Assembly: GCF_016808095.1 (NCBI RefSeq)
Contig: NC_068970.1
Coordinates: forward strand, 39,281,630 to 39,345,629
Source of the DNA: Vigna angularis
Lineage: Eukaryota; Streptophyta; Magnoliopsida; Fabales; Fabaceae
Length of the DNA stretch: 64,000 nucleotides
Direction: 5' to 3'
The notes under the pieces are model-generated. The model made no database searches and had not been told where the DNA came from. It worked only from the letters and a program-made list of their open reading frames with translations. This document shows positions 1 to 10,325 of this stretch, one piece after another; positions within the stretch are counted from its first letter, which is position 1, and every line of letters begins with the position of its first letter. A program made the translations under genes and the position numbers.

Positions 1-172
1 TTCAAGACCACCAATCTTCTTTAGCACATATAAGGGCATCAAATTCATGCTAGATCCCTGTTGAGATTGTTGATAGGGGGAGCATTGATTTAGCTGAACC
101 CACAATCTCAGTGATATCTGTGTTTTTGATTATGACAGCACATAATTAATAACACACATGTATTTGGTGTTA
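1..172 (+). repeat. Possible copia 3' remnant
   Basis: A purine-rich run at about 75-83 (AGGGGGAGCA) looks like a copia polypurine tract. The text at 119-160 (tttttgattatgacagcacat, then aacacacatg) resembles the end of the copia LTR at 51.5 kb when that is read on the minus strand. No coding sequence is visible. The piece lies just outside the gypsy LTR that begins at 173, so it is probably older flanking retrotransposon DNA. Confidence 0.35.
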
Positions 173-722
173 TGTTAAGATATCGACAAGTGTACCGAAT
201 CGTATCAAGTAATAATAAATGTTAACACCAAGTATCGTTTCCCAAGAGACTCACGGCACTAGACAATTATGTAATTACCTAACTAATTAAGACTTTTGAA
301 CAACAATTTGGAATTTTGAATGCAAAACAAGAAAGTAAATATGAATGCAGTTTTAACCAATTGAAAGAAAAACACAAAGGTGAATGCATGATATTGAATA
401 TGGGATGAATATGTTGTTGGGGTTTAGATTTCACCTAGTTTACTCTCATGCATAAATGAATTTATCTTCTTCATTCAATTGTTAACATCACTCTCTAAAT
501 AACTTAAAACTCGATCCCTCGACGAAGAAAGTCTATCCTTAATTACTAGACCACAATCCCTTGCATGCCTAATAATTAATTCTACATTACGAGTAGGAGC
601 TTAAGACGACTAAAACGCATATCCCCATCCTTAAGCAGTACTGCTTTTAGGAGCAATTCTCCAGAACATGAATTGTAAGATACCTCCCGGTACTCATGCA
701 AATCATACATCATGCCATGAAT
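173..722 (-). repeat. Gypsy LTR fragment (copy 1)
   Basis: Starts TGTTAAGAT and continues with a sequence seen again at 5185, 9064 and 9590 (shared words: aagtgtaccgaatcgtatca, ccaagtatcgt, gttgttggggtttagattt). At 5185 the same LTR lies beside a minus-strand PBS, so the family is read on the minus strand here. The copy breaks off after about 550 bp where a copia LTR begins. It is probably the outer end of a minus-strand element whose other LTR is at 5185. Confidence 0.75.
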
Positions 723-1716
723 TGTTATGTTTTGAATAATTGTTATGTTTTGAATAATTGTTATGTTGCATTCGACTCAGTTTGTTATGTTTTGAATAAT
801 TGTTAATGCTTGATATAATTGTCACAACGGCTATATTTTTAAATATGTTGACCAAGCATTAAATGAAATTCGACTGCATTAATTGTATATTCAATTAACT
901 GCATTGATTGCTGCCAATTGCAATAACAGAATTGCGATATTCGACTGCATTAGTAGCTTAGTCAATTAAAATGCGTCAGAGTTGTGTTTATCTATAAATT
1001 GACGCGAATTTGATTTCTGTAAGAACTTTTGTGAACCTTTGTAGAAAGTGCATTCTTATAGAAAGAGAGAAAGAGCTCCAAGAAATAAGAAGTGACCATG
1101 GTGATCATCTACTTGTGGATTCTTGAAGAGCAAGTTAACTGCACGTACAAAGGCTGATCATATCTGCACATTGGGTGTAACTGAGAGATCAGAGGCTACA
1201 ATCTTGTGAAGATTGGACTGAGGTTCCCTGTTGTGATTACAGGAAGAGGAGCATGTTGTGTTCTTGACTTTGAGGGTGGCTCAAAGGGTTTGGACTATAG
1301 GAGAGGGGATTCTTGCTGCTAGTTTGTTTGTATATTGCCTATATTTTGATTAGAGGGTTAGAAAGGTGTCTTATATTTTTGACGCGAGGTCGCTATAAAA
1401 GCCTTGTTGTAAAAACCTTGATCATTATAATGCATTGGCTTCTTGTGGTTGGAAGGACACTGAATGTAGGCTTGGCCGAACCAGTATAAAAACTCAGTGT
1501 TTGATCTTTCTATCCCTACATTCTTTTATTCAGTCGACTTCTTACTGTACTAAATCAATTTAATTTCCACTGCATAAACAAGTCTTTTACCTTGCGGTTC
1601 AAGAAAGTTATTAAGGCATCACTTTTGGTGAAAAAGATTTTGAAAGTTTTAAATTTTATGCTTCACCAATTCACCTCCCCTCTTTGTGTGAGAAATTGAG
1701 CCATTCTTTTTTAACA
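723..1716 (+). repeat. Copia 5' LTR
   Basis: About 994 bp, beginning TGTTATG and ending TTAACA two bases before the PBS. The first 90 bp carry four copies of TTGTTATGTTTTGAATAA or close variants. TATA-like stretches occur near 990 (tctataaattg) and 1392 (gctataaaagcc); the second is the more likely LTR promoter given the transcript-like sequence that follows. Confidence 0.7.
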
Positions 1717-1718
1717 AT

Positions 1719-1730
1719 TGGTATCAGAGA
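1719..1730 (+). other. Copia primer binding site (tRNA-iMet type)
   Basis: TGGTATCAGAGA sits two bases after the LTR end and is complementary to the 3' end of plant initiator tRNA-Met, the usual copia primer (consensus TGGTATCAGAGC). This fixes the element's strand and the LTR boundary. Confidence 0.85.
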
Positions 1731-1790
1731 TGGTTTTCATAAAATATTTGAAAAACTAGTCGATTACTGTTGTCATTAAATTGACTGATC

Positions 1791-3549
1791 TTGGAAAATG
1801 GCTTTAAATTTTCAAACTTTGGTGAAGGTGCATCCACAAATAGACCACCACTATTTGCTGGAGAAAACTATGTTTTTTGGAAAATTAGGATGCAAATCTT
1901 TCTTGAATCTGTGGATAAAGGAGTTTGGGATGCAACTCTAAACAGTCCATATGAACCCACTAAAATTGTGAATGGAAAAATTGTTTTAAAAAACTTTTCT
2001 AAGTGGACTCAAGATGAAAACTGTAGAGCACAATATGATGTTAAGGCTAGGAATGTAATTGCTTCTGCACTAACAATGGATGAATTTTTCAAGATATCAC
2101 AATGCAAGACTGCAAAGGAAATGTGGGAGGTTCTTGAGGTTACACATGAAGGAACAAATGAAGTAAAAAGGGCCAGAAAGAACTCTCTTATACAAGAATA
2201 TGAGTTATTCAAAATGAAAGCAGGAGAGAAGATCTATGAGGTACAAAAAATTATTCACACACATAGTCAATCACCTCATGGCTCTTGGGAAAGTGTTTGA
2301 TAAAGAAGAAATCAACATAAAGATCTTGAAAAGCCTCAATAGAAGCTGGCAACCGAAAGTCACTACTATATCTGAATCAAGACACTTGACCAGCATGAAC
2401 ATGGCTACATTGTTTGGAAAACTCAGAGAACATGAATTAGAGCTTGGAAGTCTAAAGGAGGAAGAAGAAATTCAAGAGAAGAAATCAATTGCTTTAAAGG
2501 CCACAAGCAAGAAAGCTACCAAGATTCATGAACCTGAAACTAAATCAGATGCAGATATACCAGAAAAAGAAATGATGAACATGATGGTAAGGATATTTAA
2601 CAGGTTCATGAAAAATAAAAATTTTGCAACTAACAATGCAGGTTTCTCAAGAGGGGAAAGAAGAGTTCAAGAAGCAACGTTGTTAAATGCTATGAATGTG
2701 GAAAGGATGTTCATATCAAGTCTGACTGTCTAGACTTGAAGAACAAGCAGAAAGAATTCTCCAAGTATCCTCAGGACAAGAACAGGAAGCAGAGGAAAGC
2801 GTATATTGCTTGGGAAAACAGTGATGAAGACTCTTCAAGTGATGATGACAATAGTGTTGAAGAGTAGTAAAACATATGCTTTATGGTAGGCTTTGCACAA
2901 TCTGATGATGATAGTGATCGTGAATTTGAAAATAAGCCACTAGAAATCAAGTACCACATGCTACTGGATGAATTCTAGGAAATTCATGCAGAGGCCATGT
3001 GACTTCAATATAAAGTGAATCGATTATCATCTGAGAGGAGATTATGAATACATAATTGATAATCTTGTGCAGGATAATAAGAAGCTTGAGAAAGATCTTG
3101 AAGAAGCTTTGAAATATGCAAAGATAGTAAAGATTGAAGTACAAGTTGTTGAGAAAGAATGTGGTAATTGTCCTCTATATGTTGAGAAAATTTAGTACTT
3201 AACCAGCACATTGGAAAAATTAACTCAAGGCAAAGAAAATCTTGATGTTGTGTTAAGATCATCTGGAAGAGCTATCTACAGACAAGGTATTGGTTATAAG
3301 GCTAAAAGTAATAGGATAAACTCAAAGAAATTTATTGATCTGAGTAAACCTACTACTAATGCATGCTTTTACTGCAATACATTTGGTCACACAATTAGAA
3401 ACTACTATTTTAGAAATATTGGTGTTCCAAAGGCAAAATATAAATGGGTTCCCAAGGAACAACTTCCTACTACTAACAAGACAGGACCCAAATTCAAATG
3501 GGTACCAGCGTCAAAACCTTTTAAATGTTGTGCAAGAAAGGAGCAGTAG
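1791..3549 (+). pseudogene. Copia gag polyprotein, frameshifted
   Basis: Retroviral-type gag of the plant copia UBN2/DUF4219 kind. The first 170 codons from 1791 carry the family pattern (PPLFAGENYVFWKIRMQIFL, then a 'W..D.......KARNVI' stretch). The frame shifts near 2240-2300 into the segment ending 2733, and a CCHC zinc knuckle at 2688-2729 (CYECGKDVHIKSDC) is in the original frame, so at least two shifts occurred. A second knuckle near 3363 reads CFYCNTFGHTIRNY with the last Cys replaced by Tyr, followed by the WVPK motif typical of the gag-pol junction. There are stops at 2867 and around 2979. Non-functional. Confidence 0.85.
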
Positions 3550-4039
3550 CTGCTAAAGCAATATCCAACTCAAGGATGAACTATCATGACGAAATAAATA
3601 TGTTCTTGAGTCACTGGTTGTGGTAACTCTATCTAAACTTTTTCATGCATCATGCATCATAAGCATTGATATGATTGATTGTTATTTGCATGGTTGATAT
3701 ATGCTGATTGAATTGATTGTTTTCTATGAAAATACTGCTATGCGACTTTTAATCGATTGTATTAAGTGTCGAGTCGAATATTTTGCATGTATGTGTTTCT
3801 TTGTTTTGGTAACATTCTGTCAAAACATTAAATCGACTTTATCTTTAATAAAATCGATTATTAGTCTCTGTTTTGAGCTTTCTTATGTTTTGAAGATTTA
3901 AATTGGACCTAATCAAACCTTTGTGTTCGCGCTCTTTTGGTTGTCTCATTTATTTAACTGTATTAGCATTTAGTGTGTTTTGTGCTCTTAATCTTTGTAA
4001 CCCTAATACTGAGAAAGCCTATCCGAAACTCAAAGTTTG

Positions 4040-4591
4040 ATGGCTTCTTCATCACATCACTCTGTTAACAGATAGAAGGTTGTAGTTGCTGCAAGAGGTG
4101 TTAATCCTATAGGATGGATCAGTGATGAAGAAACACGTGAAAGATTTCTTAGAGGGAACAAAATCAAGATTGTTGTACCACATATGTACCTGAAGCTTGA
4201 CTTATTTGAAAAAGAAGGTTTTCACTTCCCATAATGGATTAAAACTCAGGGGCTCTCTACACTGGTACAAATGAAAGGTGAATGGTACCCCAACCTTGTT
4301 AGAGTATTTTACAATAATTTGAAAAGCATCAATGGAGACATTCAGTCAAGGGTAAAAGGCGTCAACATCTATATTGATAATGATGTCTGGCTTCAACTGG
4401 TTGGTCTGAAAGATGAGGGACTATTCTCCCATCTACGCAACTCTGAGACAAATGTGTTGCTGAAAAAGAAAGATGTTTATAAAAACTGGTTAAGATTTCC
4501 TAGAAGATATAAAATTGAACGGCTATATGTTCATGAAGGATTAAACAAGGAAGAGAATATTATAGCACATAATAGATGTTGTCATCCCTAA
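4040..4591 (+). pseudogene. Env-like / plant-transposon-type ORF remnant
   Basis: Starts at an ATG (MASSSHHSVN) with an in-frame stop about 12 codons in and another near 4233. The longest open part, from 4271, has the pattern WYPNLVRVFYNNLK then VKGVNIYIDNDVWLQL. This resembles the conserved core of proteins labelled 'putative plant transposon protein' and env-like third ORFs of some legume retroelements (assignment from memory of the pattern). In position it could be the region 3' of pol in the copia element. A related fragment occurs at 39498. Confidence 0.5.
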
Positions 4592-4599
4592 CCTAAGAA

Positions 4600-5184
4600 C
4601 ACTCGAACATACAAAGCAAAATCAAATCCACACCACACAACTAAATCACAATTAAAAAAAAAATTCAGAAACTGGGTTGCCTCCCAGTAAGCGCTTGTTT
4701 AATGTCATTAGCTTGACATCATTAAGCTCAATCCAGATTTTTGATGTTGGTGCTCTTTTGTCTTTCATCACACCAACATAAATTCAACAGCTTCCTAGTC
4801 ACCATCTTTACTCTCCTTGAATAAGGAGCCTCAATCTCAGTAACTCCATTCTCTTTAATATCTTTAACCACTTCATGCACAAAGTCCCGGTGAACTAGTT
4901 TCTCTTCATTATCTCCCTTCTTCATCTATTATTGACAGTCTTCTCTAGTTTCAGATAATTTCATGCTTCTAGTCCGAATTGAACCCTACATACACTAGAG
5001 AACAAAACACTAGAGCACCCAATTATCCCAAAAAATAAAAATAAAAAATCAAATAAAAAATAGTAAAGTTAAAAATCAAAAACAAAAATTAAAAACAGTA
5101 AAATTAAAGATAAAGTCTAACTGGTTAAGAATCACACAAAAGTATAGTTTAAACCATGAGTTCCCAGCAATGGCGCCAAAAACT
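4600..5184 (-). mobile_element. Gypsy internal remnant, minus strand
   Basis: Contains the legume gypsy phrase 'gggttgcctcccagtaagcg' near 4676 and a short open stretch at 4728-4925 (minus) with YSRRVKMVTRKLLNLCW, seen in many legume gypsy internal regions. It ends at a PBS and LTR on the right, so the element reads leftward. Gag and most of pol are missing. Confidence 0.6.
5161..5178 (-). other. Gypsy primer binding site
   Basis: On the minus strand this reads TGGCGCCATTGCTGGGAA, close to the TGGCGCCGTTGCCGGGGA primer site of many plant gypsy elements. It lies six bases from the LTR start at 5185, which orients the element and this LTR family. Confidence 0.8.
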
Positions 5185-5695
5185 TGTTAAGACCTCGGAA
5201 AGTATATTGAGTCGTATCAAGTAATATAAAATGTTAAGACCAAGTATCGTATCCTAGAACACTCATGGCACTAAACAGTCATGTAATCGCTTAACTAATT
5301 AAGACTTAAGAACAATTTTTGGGGTTTTGAATGCAAATGCAATAAAAATAAACATGAATGTAATTTGATCAAATGAGGCTAAACACTAGAGTGAATGGAT
5401 GAAGTTGATAATATGAGATGATAATGTTGTTGGGGTTTAGATTTCACCTAATAACTCTCATGCATATAAGAATTCTTCTTCTTTATTAAATGTCAAGGTC
5501 ACTTTCTAAATTACTTAGAACCCGATTTCTCGGCGAAATAAGCCTATCCTCAATTACTAGACCACAATGTCTTGAATCCCTAATGATTAATTATGTATTA
5601 CGAACAGAAGCTTAAGACAACCAAGTGTTCTATCCCTATGTCTAGGCAATAGTTCCCTTGGGAGAAATTCTCCAGATCATGAATTGTAAGATATT
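5185..5695 (-). repeat. Gypsy LTR fragment (copy 2)
   Basis: Begins TGTTAAGACC and parallels copy 1 from its first base to the 'gatcatgaattgtaagata' stretch, then stops. As the LTR next to the PBS it is the 5' LTR of the minus-strand element, cut short at about 511 bp. Confidence 0.75.
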
Positions 5696-6115
5696 TAAAC
5701 AATTATTATCTTATTTATTCATAGAATGTGATCATTAAGTATACTTTTTTATTCGCATGAAGAGAGAGAACATTATTGTTTTCATAACATATAAAAATTA
5801 ATATTCTTGTAAAATAAAGAATATATATTCTATTTCAGAAGTCTCACATCGACTAGAAATAAGAGTAATTTAGAGTATATATGTGGTTGTAGACCTTACC
5901 TCATACGCTAGTCTTGTGAGGTTGAGTTAGGCTTAAACCCACTTAATTTAAAGTATATATATGATTAATTTAGAGTATATATTTGGGTGCAGACCTCACC
6001 TTAGAAGCTAGTTTTTTATATTAATCCCCCTTTTTACAATTCTTTATGTTCCCATTAACAACATTTTTTATTTGTCATTTGTTTTATCCAAATATTCTTC
6101 ATGGATGTCCCTTAG
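5696..6115. repeat. Direct repeat, copy A
   Basis: About 400 bp repeated in the same direction at 6396. Shared words include ttattatcttatttattcat, aagtatacttttttatt and gcatgaagagagag, and both hold a legume repeat core (agaagtctcacatcgactag ... cctcacctta.aagctagt). The same core type recurs at 21690. Family not identified; the core occurs in LTR-like legume repeats. Confidence 0.6.
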
Positions 6116-6395
6116 ACAGTTTTCGTTCAAAGAAAAAATGACTTTATGAATAAGCATAACTCTTTAATCTTAATGTTCAACGAAAATATCAATCTTATCA
6201 TGAAAAATCTCCATCGACTAATGATTTTAGTTTCTGTATCTAAATTTTTTCATGAATAAAGAAATGAAAAATACTAAGTGTATATCAAGCAAAAGTAATG
6301 GGAAAATATAATTGAAGTTAATTAAGATAGATGGCCAAATTTTTCTACTTTTTAAAGATAAATTACCTTTTTAAATGAATGAATAATTTTTGTTA

Positions 6396-6706
6396 AACAA
6401 TTATTATCTTATTTATTCATAATATGTGGTCACTAAGTATACTTTTTTATTTGCATGAAGAGAGAGAGCATTATTGTGTTATTTATTCAAAAAACTAATA
6501 TTCTTATAAGATAAAGAATATATATTGGGTTGTAGAAGTCTCGCATCGATTAGAAATAAGACCAATTTATAGTATATATGTGGTTGTGGACCTCACCTTA
6601 CAAGCTAGTTTTGTATATTAATCTCCTTTTTTACATTTCTTTATTTTCCCAATAACAAAATTTTATGTATTTACCATTCGTTTTTTCGAAATATTCTTGA
6701 TGGATG
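6396..6706. repeat. Direct repeat, copy B
   Basis: Second, shorter copy of the repeat at 5696, lacking about 70 bp of the middle (the second 'agagtatata' segment of copy A). It ends exactly where the CACTA-type terminus begins, so the CACTA element inserted at, or the duplication was cut at, that point. The 280 bp between the copies hold no gene. Confidence 0.6.
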
Positions 6707-7760
6707 CACTAGTGTAAAAACAAAGTATAACGTCATGTGGTCAACGTCTAAGCACTCAATATCCAACGTTAAAAATGACCGGTGGAATTTTCGTGAATAA
6801 ATTGAATCGCTCCACGTCATTTACTGAAATAGTTCGTCGTCTAAAATTTATTAACGTCAATCAAGGAGCATAACGTAATCTAAAATGTATTAACGTCAAA
6901 TAAGGCCCGGATCAACGTAAGACAATGACCTTAGAATCACATAACGTCAACTTAAGAAACATCTGACATTCAATTTAAAATAAAAAAATAATGAAATAGA
7001 TGTTTGCTTCTAGCAGTATTACTCCTACCCACATTTGACGTCAACCATGACAAATATTCGACGTTTTATATGTCCGCATGAAGCCAAAGAGTGAATCCCT
7101 TTTTTATTCTTTATTTCTTTTCTGTTATAAACAAAACAGAACGTCGTACACTTTATGGGGTCGACGTTCAAAACAATATAGAACGTCGACCAAGTTGGGG
7201 TTGGACGTGATGGTTGTAATCACATAACGTCCCTAAGGAAACAGCCGACGTCCAATAGTGCAAAAACCGCGTATAACGTCACACGTTCAACGTCCAACCA
7301 CTCAATATCCAACGTTAAAACTGACCGGTGGTATTTTCATAAATAAATTCAATCGCTCCACTTCATTTACTAAAATAGTTCGCCGTCTAAAATGTATTAA
7401 CATCAAACAAGGCCTAAATATACGTAAAACAATGACCTTAGAATCACATAACGTCAACTTAAGAAACATTTGATGTTCAATTCAAAATAAAAAAATACCA
7501 AAATAGTGGTTTGCTTCCAGTCAGTATTACTCCTACCCACATTTGACGTCAACCATGACAAATATGTGACGTTTTATATGCCAGCAAGTGAATCCCTTTT
7601 TTTATCTTTATTTCTTTTCTCGTATAAACCAAAGAGAACGTCGCCTACTTTATGGGCTCGACGTTTAAACCAATATAGAACGTCGTTCGAGTTAGGTTGG
7701 ACGTGATGGTCGTAATCACATAACGTCCACAAGGAAACCACTGATGTCCAATACAAAATA
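6707..7760. repeat. Tandem ~545-bp subterminal units
   Basis: Unit 1 (6707-7252) and unit 2 (7253-7760) match through most of their length: both start (c)a.tagtg.aaaaac, then share ccactcaatatccaacgtta, gaccggtgg, a gcctaa/ggcc stretch and 'ccttagaatcacataacgtc'. Unit 1 alone holds about 17 ACGT cores. The duplication explains why the terminus looks doubled, with a decayed second CACTA-like start (caatagtg) at 7253. Confidence 0.7.
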
Positions 7761-8318
7761 AATAAATACTAAATATTGATTTAATTAATATGATGTCCAC
7801 CGTAACAAAAGAAGGACGTTGTATATTACAGCCAACAGTTATACTTTTGTTTTTCTTTTAAATCAACCCATAAAACGTCATTTTATACTGGCTTGGACGT
7901 TTTATTATTTAGTTCCTTCTTTATTATTTTTGTCTTTTTCGTTTAAACTAACCACAGAACGTCATATTCTTCTTTACGTTCGACTTTTTTTGTCAGAAAT
8001 TATGTTTTTAATTTTTTCTTTTAAACCATCCGATAAAACTTCAGGAAAACTTAAAAAATGAATTATTCAAAAATGATCAAACTATGCAATTGTATAGAGT
8101 GAAGCATTATATTTATAGAGTCAATTCAAAATCTCTGGTAACAGCACAAAATGAATTATCACAAACCTTTCACGTCGAAGTCCCCTAGAGTTTGACGTTC
8201 TATGAGAATTTAAAAAGGAAAAAGAAAAAAAGGAGCGACCTTTGCCTTCGGACTGCCTTTTATTATTGAAGTCAAAGGTCACCCCACATCAGGCCTTTCC
8301 CAACCGTCATTCTTATTT

Positions 8319-8329
8319 TCTATAAATAC
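8319..8329 (+). promoter_or_regulatory. TATA box candidate in CACTA-type region
   Basis: TCTATAAATAC lies after a GC-richer stretch (8225-8310) and before 'acctgtatacatcc', a layout typical of a plant core promoter. It could be the promoter of a lost transposase gene. No convincing ORF follows. Confidence 0.4.
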
Positions 8330-8440
8330 AGTTTCGGAGCCTTAGATAACCTGTATACATCCATTTATAAAATTTCTGCTATGAACTCCATCTGTTAATT
8401 TTTTTCTTTGTGTTTTCTGTTATCTCCTTCAAGGACACAA

Positions 8441-8860
8441 AAAAGCTTGAAGGAGTATAGAAAACCAATAAAAAAGGTTGATAGATTTGGATTTCGTATC
8501 CTTTCAAAACGTTACTCCTCTTTCACTAAACTACAGAACTTTCGTAAACAAATTCATGTTAACTTTTTCCTTTGGTTTGCTATCGATTCCTCTACTAAAC
8601 GAATATATTTCTTTGTTAACAATGAAGGCATGGCAGAAAACCAAAGGAAAATGTTAACACTTATGAATTTAAAACATATTCTATAGCAGACGTCCAATTT
8701 TGTTAATAATTGACGTGAATCTGCTCTTTCAAGATGACAAAAACGAGTCATTTCTTTGTGGTTTTGATTCTTTGTCCTGTTGAAAAGCTTGAAGGAGTGA
8801 TAGAAACACAAAGAAGAGGTTGATACATTTGGATTTCGCACCCTTTCAAAATGCTACCAC
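8441..8860. repeat. Internal direct repeat in CACTA-type region
   Basis: The stretch at 8441-8515 (aaaagcttgaaggagt ... aggttgatagatttggattt ... cctttcaaaa) recurs at 8779-8853 with small changes, about 338 bp downstream. The open frames in both copies translate similarly only because of this duplication. Confidence 0.6.
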
Positions 8861-9063
8861 CTCCATTCACCAAAATCCTTCTATATTTTAACTATCCCGT
8901 GGATCTTTTCGTGGATAGATTTTCATTTTTTTCCTATGTTTACTGTTATTATGCTTTTCTTTTCTTTTCTTTCCATGAAAAGGAGTTTTACGTCGTACCC
9001 TTGTAGAACTCGACGTCCCACTGTATATTAACAATGAACCGCTTCCTAATTTGACGTGATTGG

Positions 9064-9589
9064 TGTTGAGTCACCGGCAAGTGTACCGAATCGTACAAGT
9101 AATATAAAATGGTAAGACCAAGTATCGTGTCCCAAGAGACTCTCGGCACTAGACAGTCGTGTGATAACTCGATTAATTAAGACTTAAAAGGAACGAAATC
9201 ATTGGTTTAGAATGCAAATACAGAAAATTAAATATGAATGCAATTTTGATCAATTGAAGAGTAGCACAGCGATGAACGAATGATGTTTATGTTATGAGAT
9301 GAATATGTTGTTGGGGTTAGATTTCACCAAGTTTACTCTCATGTATATAAGAATTATTCTTCTTTCATTAAAGTCAACGTCACTCACTAAATCACTTAAA
9401 ACCTGATCCCTCGATGAAGAAAGTATATCGTTAATTACTAGTTCATACGATTTCTAGCATTCCTAATAATTAATTCTGAAGATCGGGAGCTTAAGACGAC
9501 CAAGACTCATACCTCCATCCTTGAGAAATACTACTCTTGGGAATAATTCTACAAGAACCTGAATTGTAAGGAACCTCCCGGCACTCATG
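9064..9589 (-). repeat. Gypsy LTR fragment (copy 3)
   Basis: Begins TGTTGAGTCACCGGCAAGTG and follows copy 1 to 'cctcccggcactcatg', where a fresh LTR start (TGTTAAGACTCC) replaces it. It cut into the CACTA-type region and was then truncated by the next LTR copy. Confidence 0.75.
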
Positions 9590-9858
9590 TGTTAAGACTC
9601 CGGCAAGTGTACCGAATCGTATCAAGTAATAAACATGGTAAGACCAAGTATCGTTTCCCTAGAGACTCACGACCTAAACAGTTATGTGATTTCTTGATTA
9701 AATAAGACTTGAAAACAAACTCTTTTGGGTTTAGAATGCAAATACTGAAAAGTAAATATGCATGCAATTTGATCAATTGGACAAAAGTGCAAAGATGAAC
9801 GAATTTGATATTATGGGATGAATATGTTGTTGGGGTTATATTTCACCTAGTTTACTCT

Positions 9859-10325
9859 TGTAATGCCCCGGCAAGTTGTATCAGAGCCTAGCCTCTCCCA
9901 GTACGTTGTGGTTCAAGGACGAACCAAGCGGAAGTTGGTGGGCATGTGACACCCAGGCACTGACGAGGGTGGGGAGTGATCGCCGGTGCAAGAGGCACGA
10001 AGTGCAAGGGGCACTGACAAGGAACGGCTTTTGGCAGGCTTCCAGTGGAAGAGACACATGGATGAATCGAACATACACCGGAATGAGAGGGATCTAGAGA
10101 CTGTATAGGTATGGGACTATACAGTTGAAGGATAGCTTAAAGGGATTGATTTGGCTACTCATATCACCAAAATGCATTTGCTTTTCGGTAGCCTAACCCA
10201 TAAGAACTCCATGGTTAAGCGTGCTTAGCCTAGAGTAATTTAGGAATGGATGACCTTCTAGGAAGTTTTCCCGGAAAGTGTGCGAGTTTAGGACAAAGCA
10301 CATTGGAAAGCCTCATGGTGCTTCT
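9859..10325 (+). mobile_element. Cassandra-like TRIM fragment
   Basis: Starts TGTAATGCCCCGGCAAG, then a tRNA-Met-type PBS variant (TTGTATCAGAGCC, 9876-9888), a short non-coding internal stretch, and a block matching 5S rRNA. A miniature LTR retrotransposon with a Met PBS and 5S-derived LTR sequence is the hallmark of Cassandra. Only a few bases of the first LTR are present, so it is 5'-truncated. It sits inside a gypsy LTR: 'cctagtttactct' precedes it and 'gggaataattctccag' follows. Confidence 0.7.
10158..10287 (+). repeat. 5S rRNA-derived sequence
   Basis: Words such as 'ataagaactcc', 'gttaagcgtgctt', 'tagagtaatttaggaatgga', 'tgaccttctaggaagt' and 'aaagtgtgcgag' line up in order with the 3' two-thirds of plant 5S rRNA, including the A-box part of the internal promoter. 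It carries substitutions and an insertion of about 19 bp near 10175. It is not a functional 5S gene but the 5S-like part of a Cassandra LTR. Confidence 0.75.

Larger units (their letters stand above)
723..4599 (+). mobile_element. Truncated Ty1/copia element (LTR, gag, env-like)
   Basis: A plus-strand copia element inserted into the gypsy LTR ending at 722. Order: 5' LTR, initiator-Met-type PBS, frameshifted gag with zinc knuckle, then an env-like or plant-transposon-type ORF. Protease, integrase, reverse transcriptase and RNase H are absent between about 3550 and 4040, and no 3' LTR is seen, so the element is internally deleted and 3'-truncated. It meets gypsy internal sequence near 4600. 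The 3' boundary is approximate. Confidence 0.75.
6707..9063 (+). mobile_element. CACTA-type terminal region, interrupted
   Basis: Begins CACTAGTGTAAAAACAAAG, the form expected of a CACTA (En/Spm) terminus, followed by more than 2 kb studded with AACGTC/GACGTT motifs on both strands. Short subterminal motifs repeated in both directions are characteristic of CACTA transposons, where transposase binds. A promoter-like TATA lies at 8319. No opposite terminus and no transposase coding is seen; a gypsy LTR interrupts at 9064. An ACGT-rich tandem repeat without a transposon is the alternative. Confidence 0.55.

Noticed and set aside
8408..8686. 92-codon plus frame in the CACTA-type region
   Set aside because: Repeated in diverged form at 8779 without an open frame; no transposase motif.
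9876..10097. 73-codon plus frame and its minus partner at 9881-10078
   Set aside because: Both lie in the non-coding interior of the Cassandra-like fragment, which encodes no protein in this family.
10158..10287. Functional 5S rRNA gene
   Set aside because: Several substitutions and an internal insertion, single copy, and a TRIM context.
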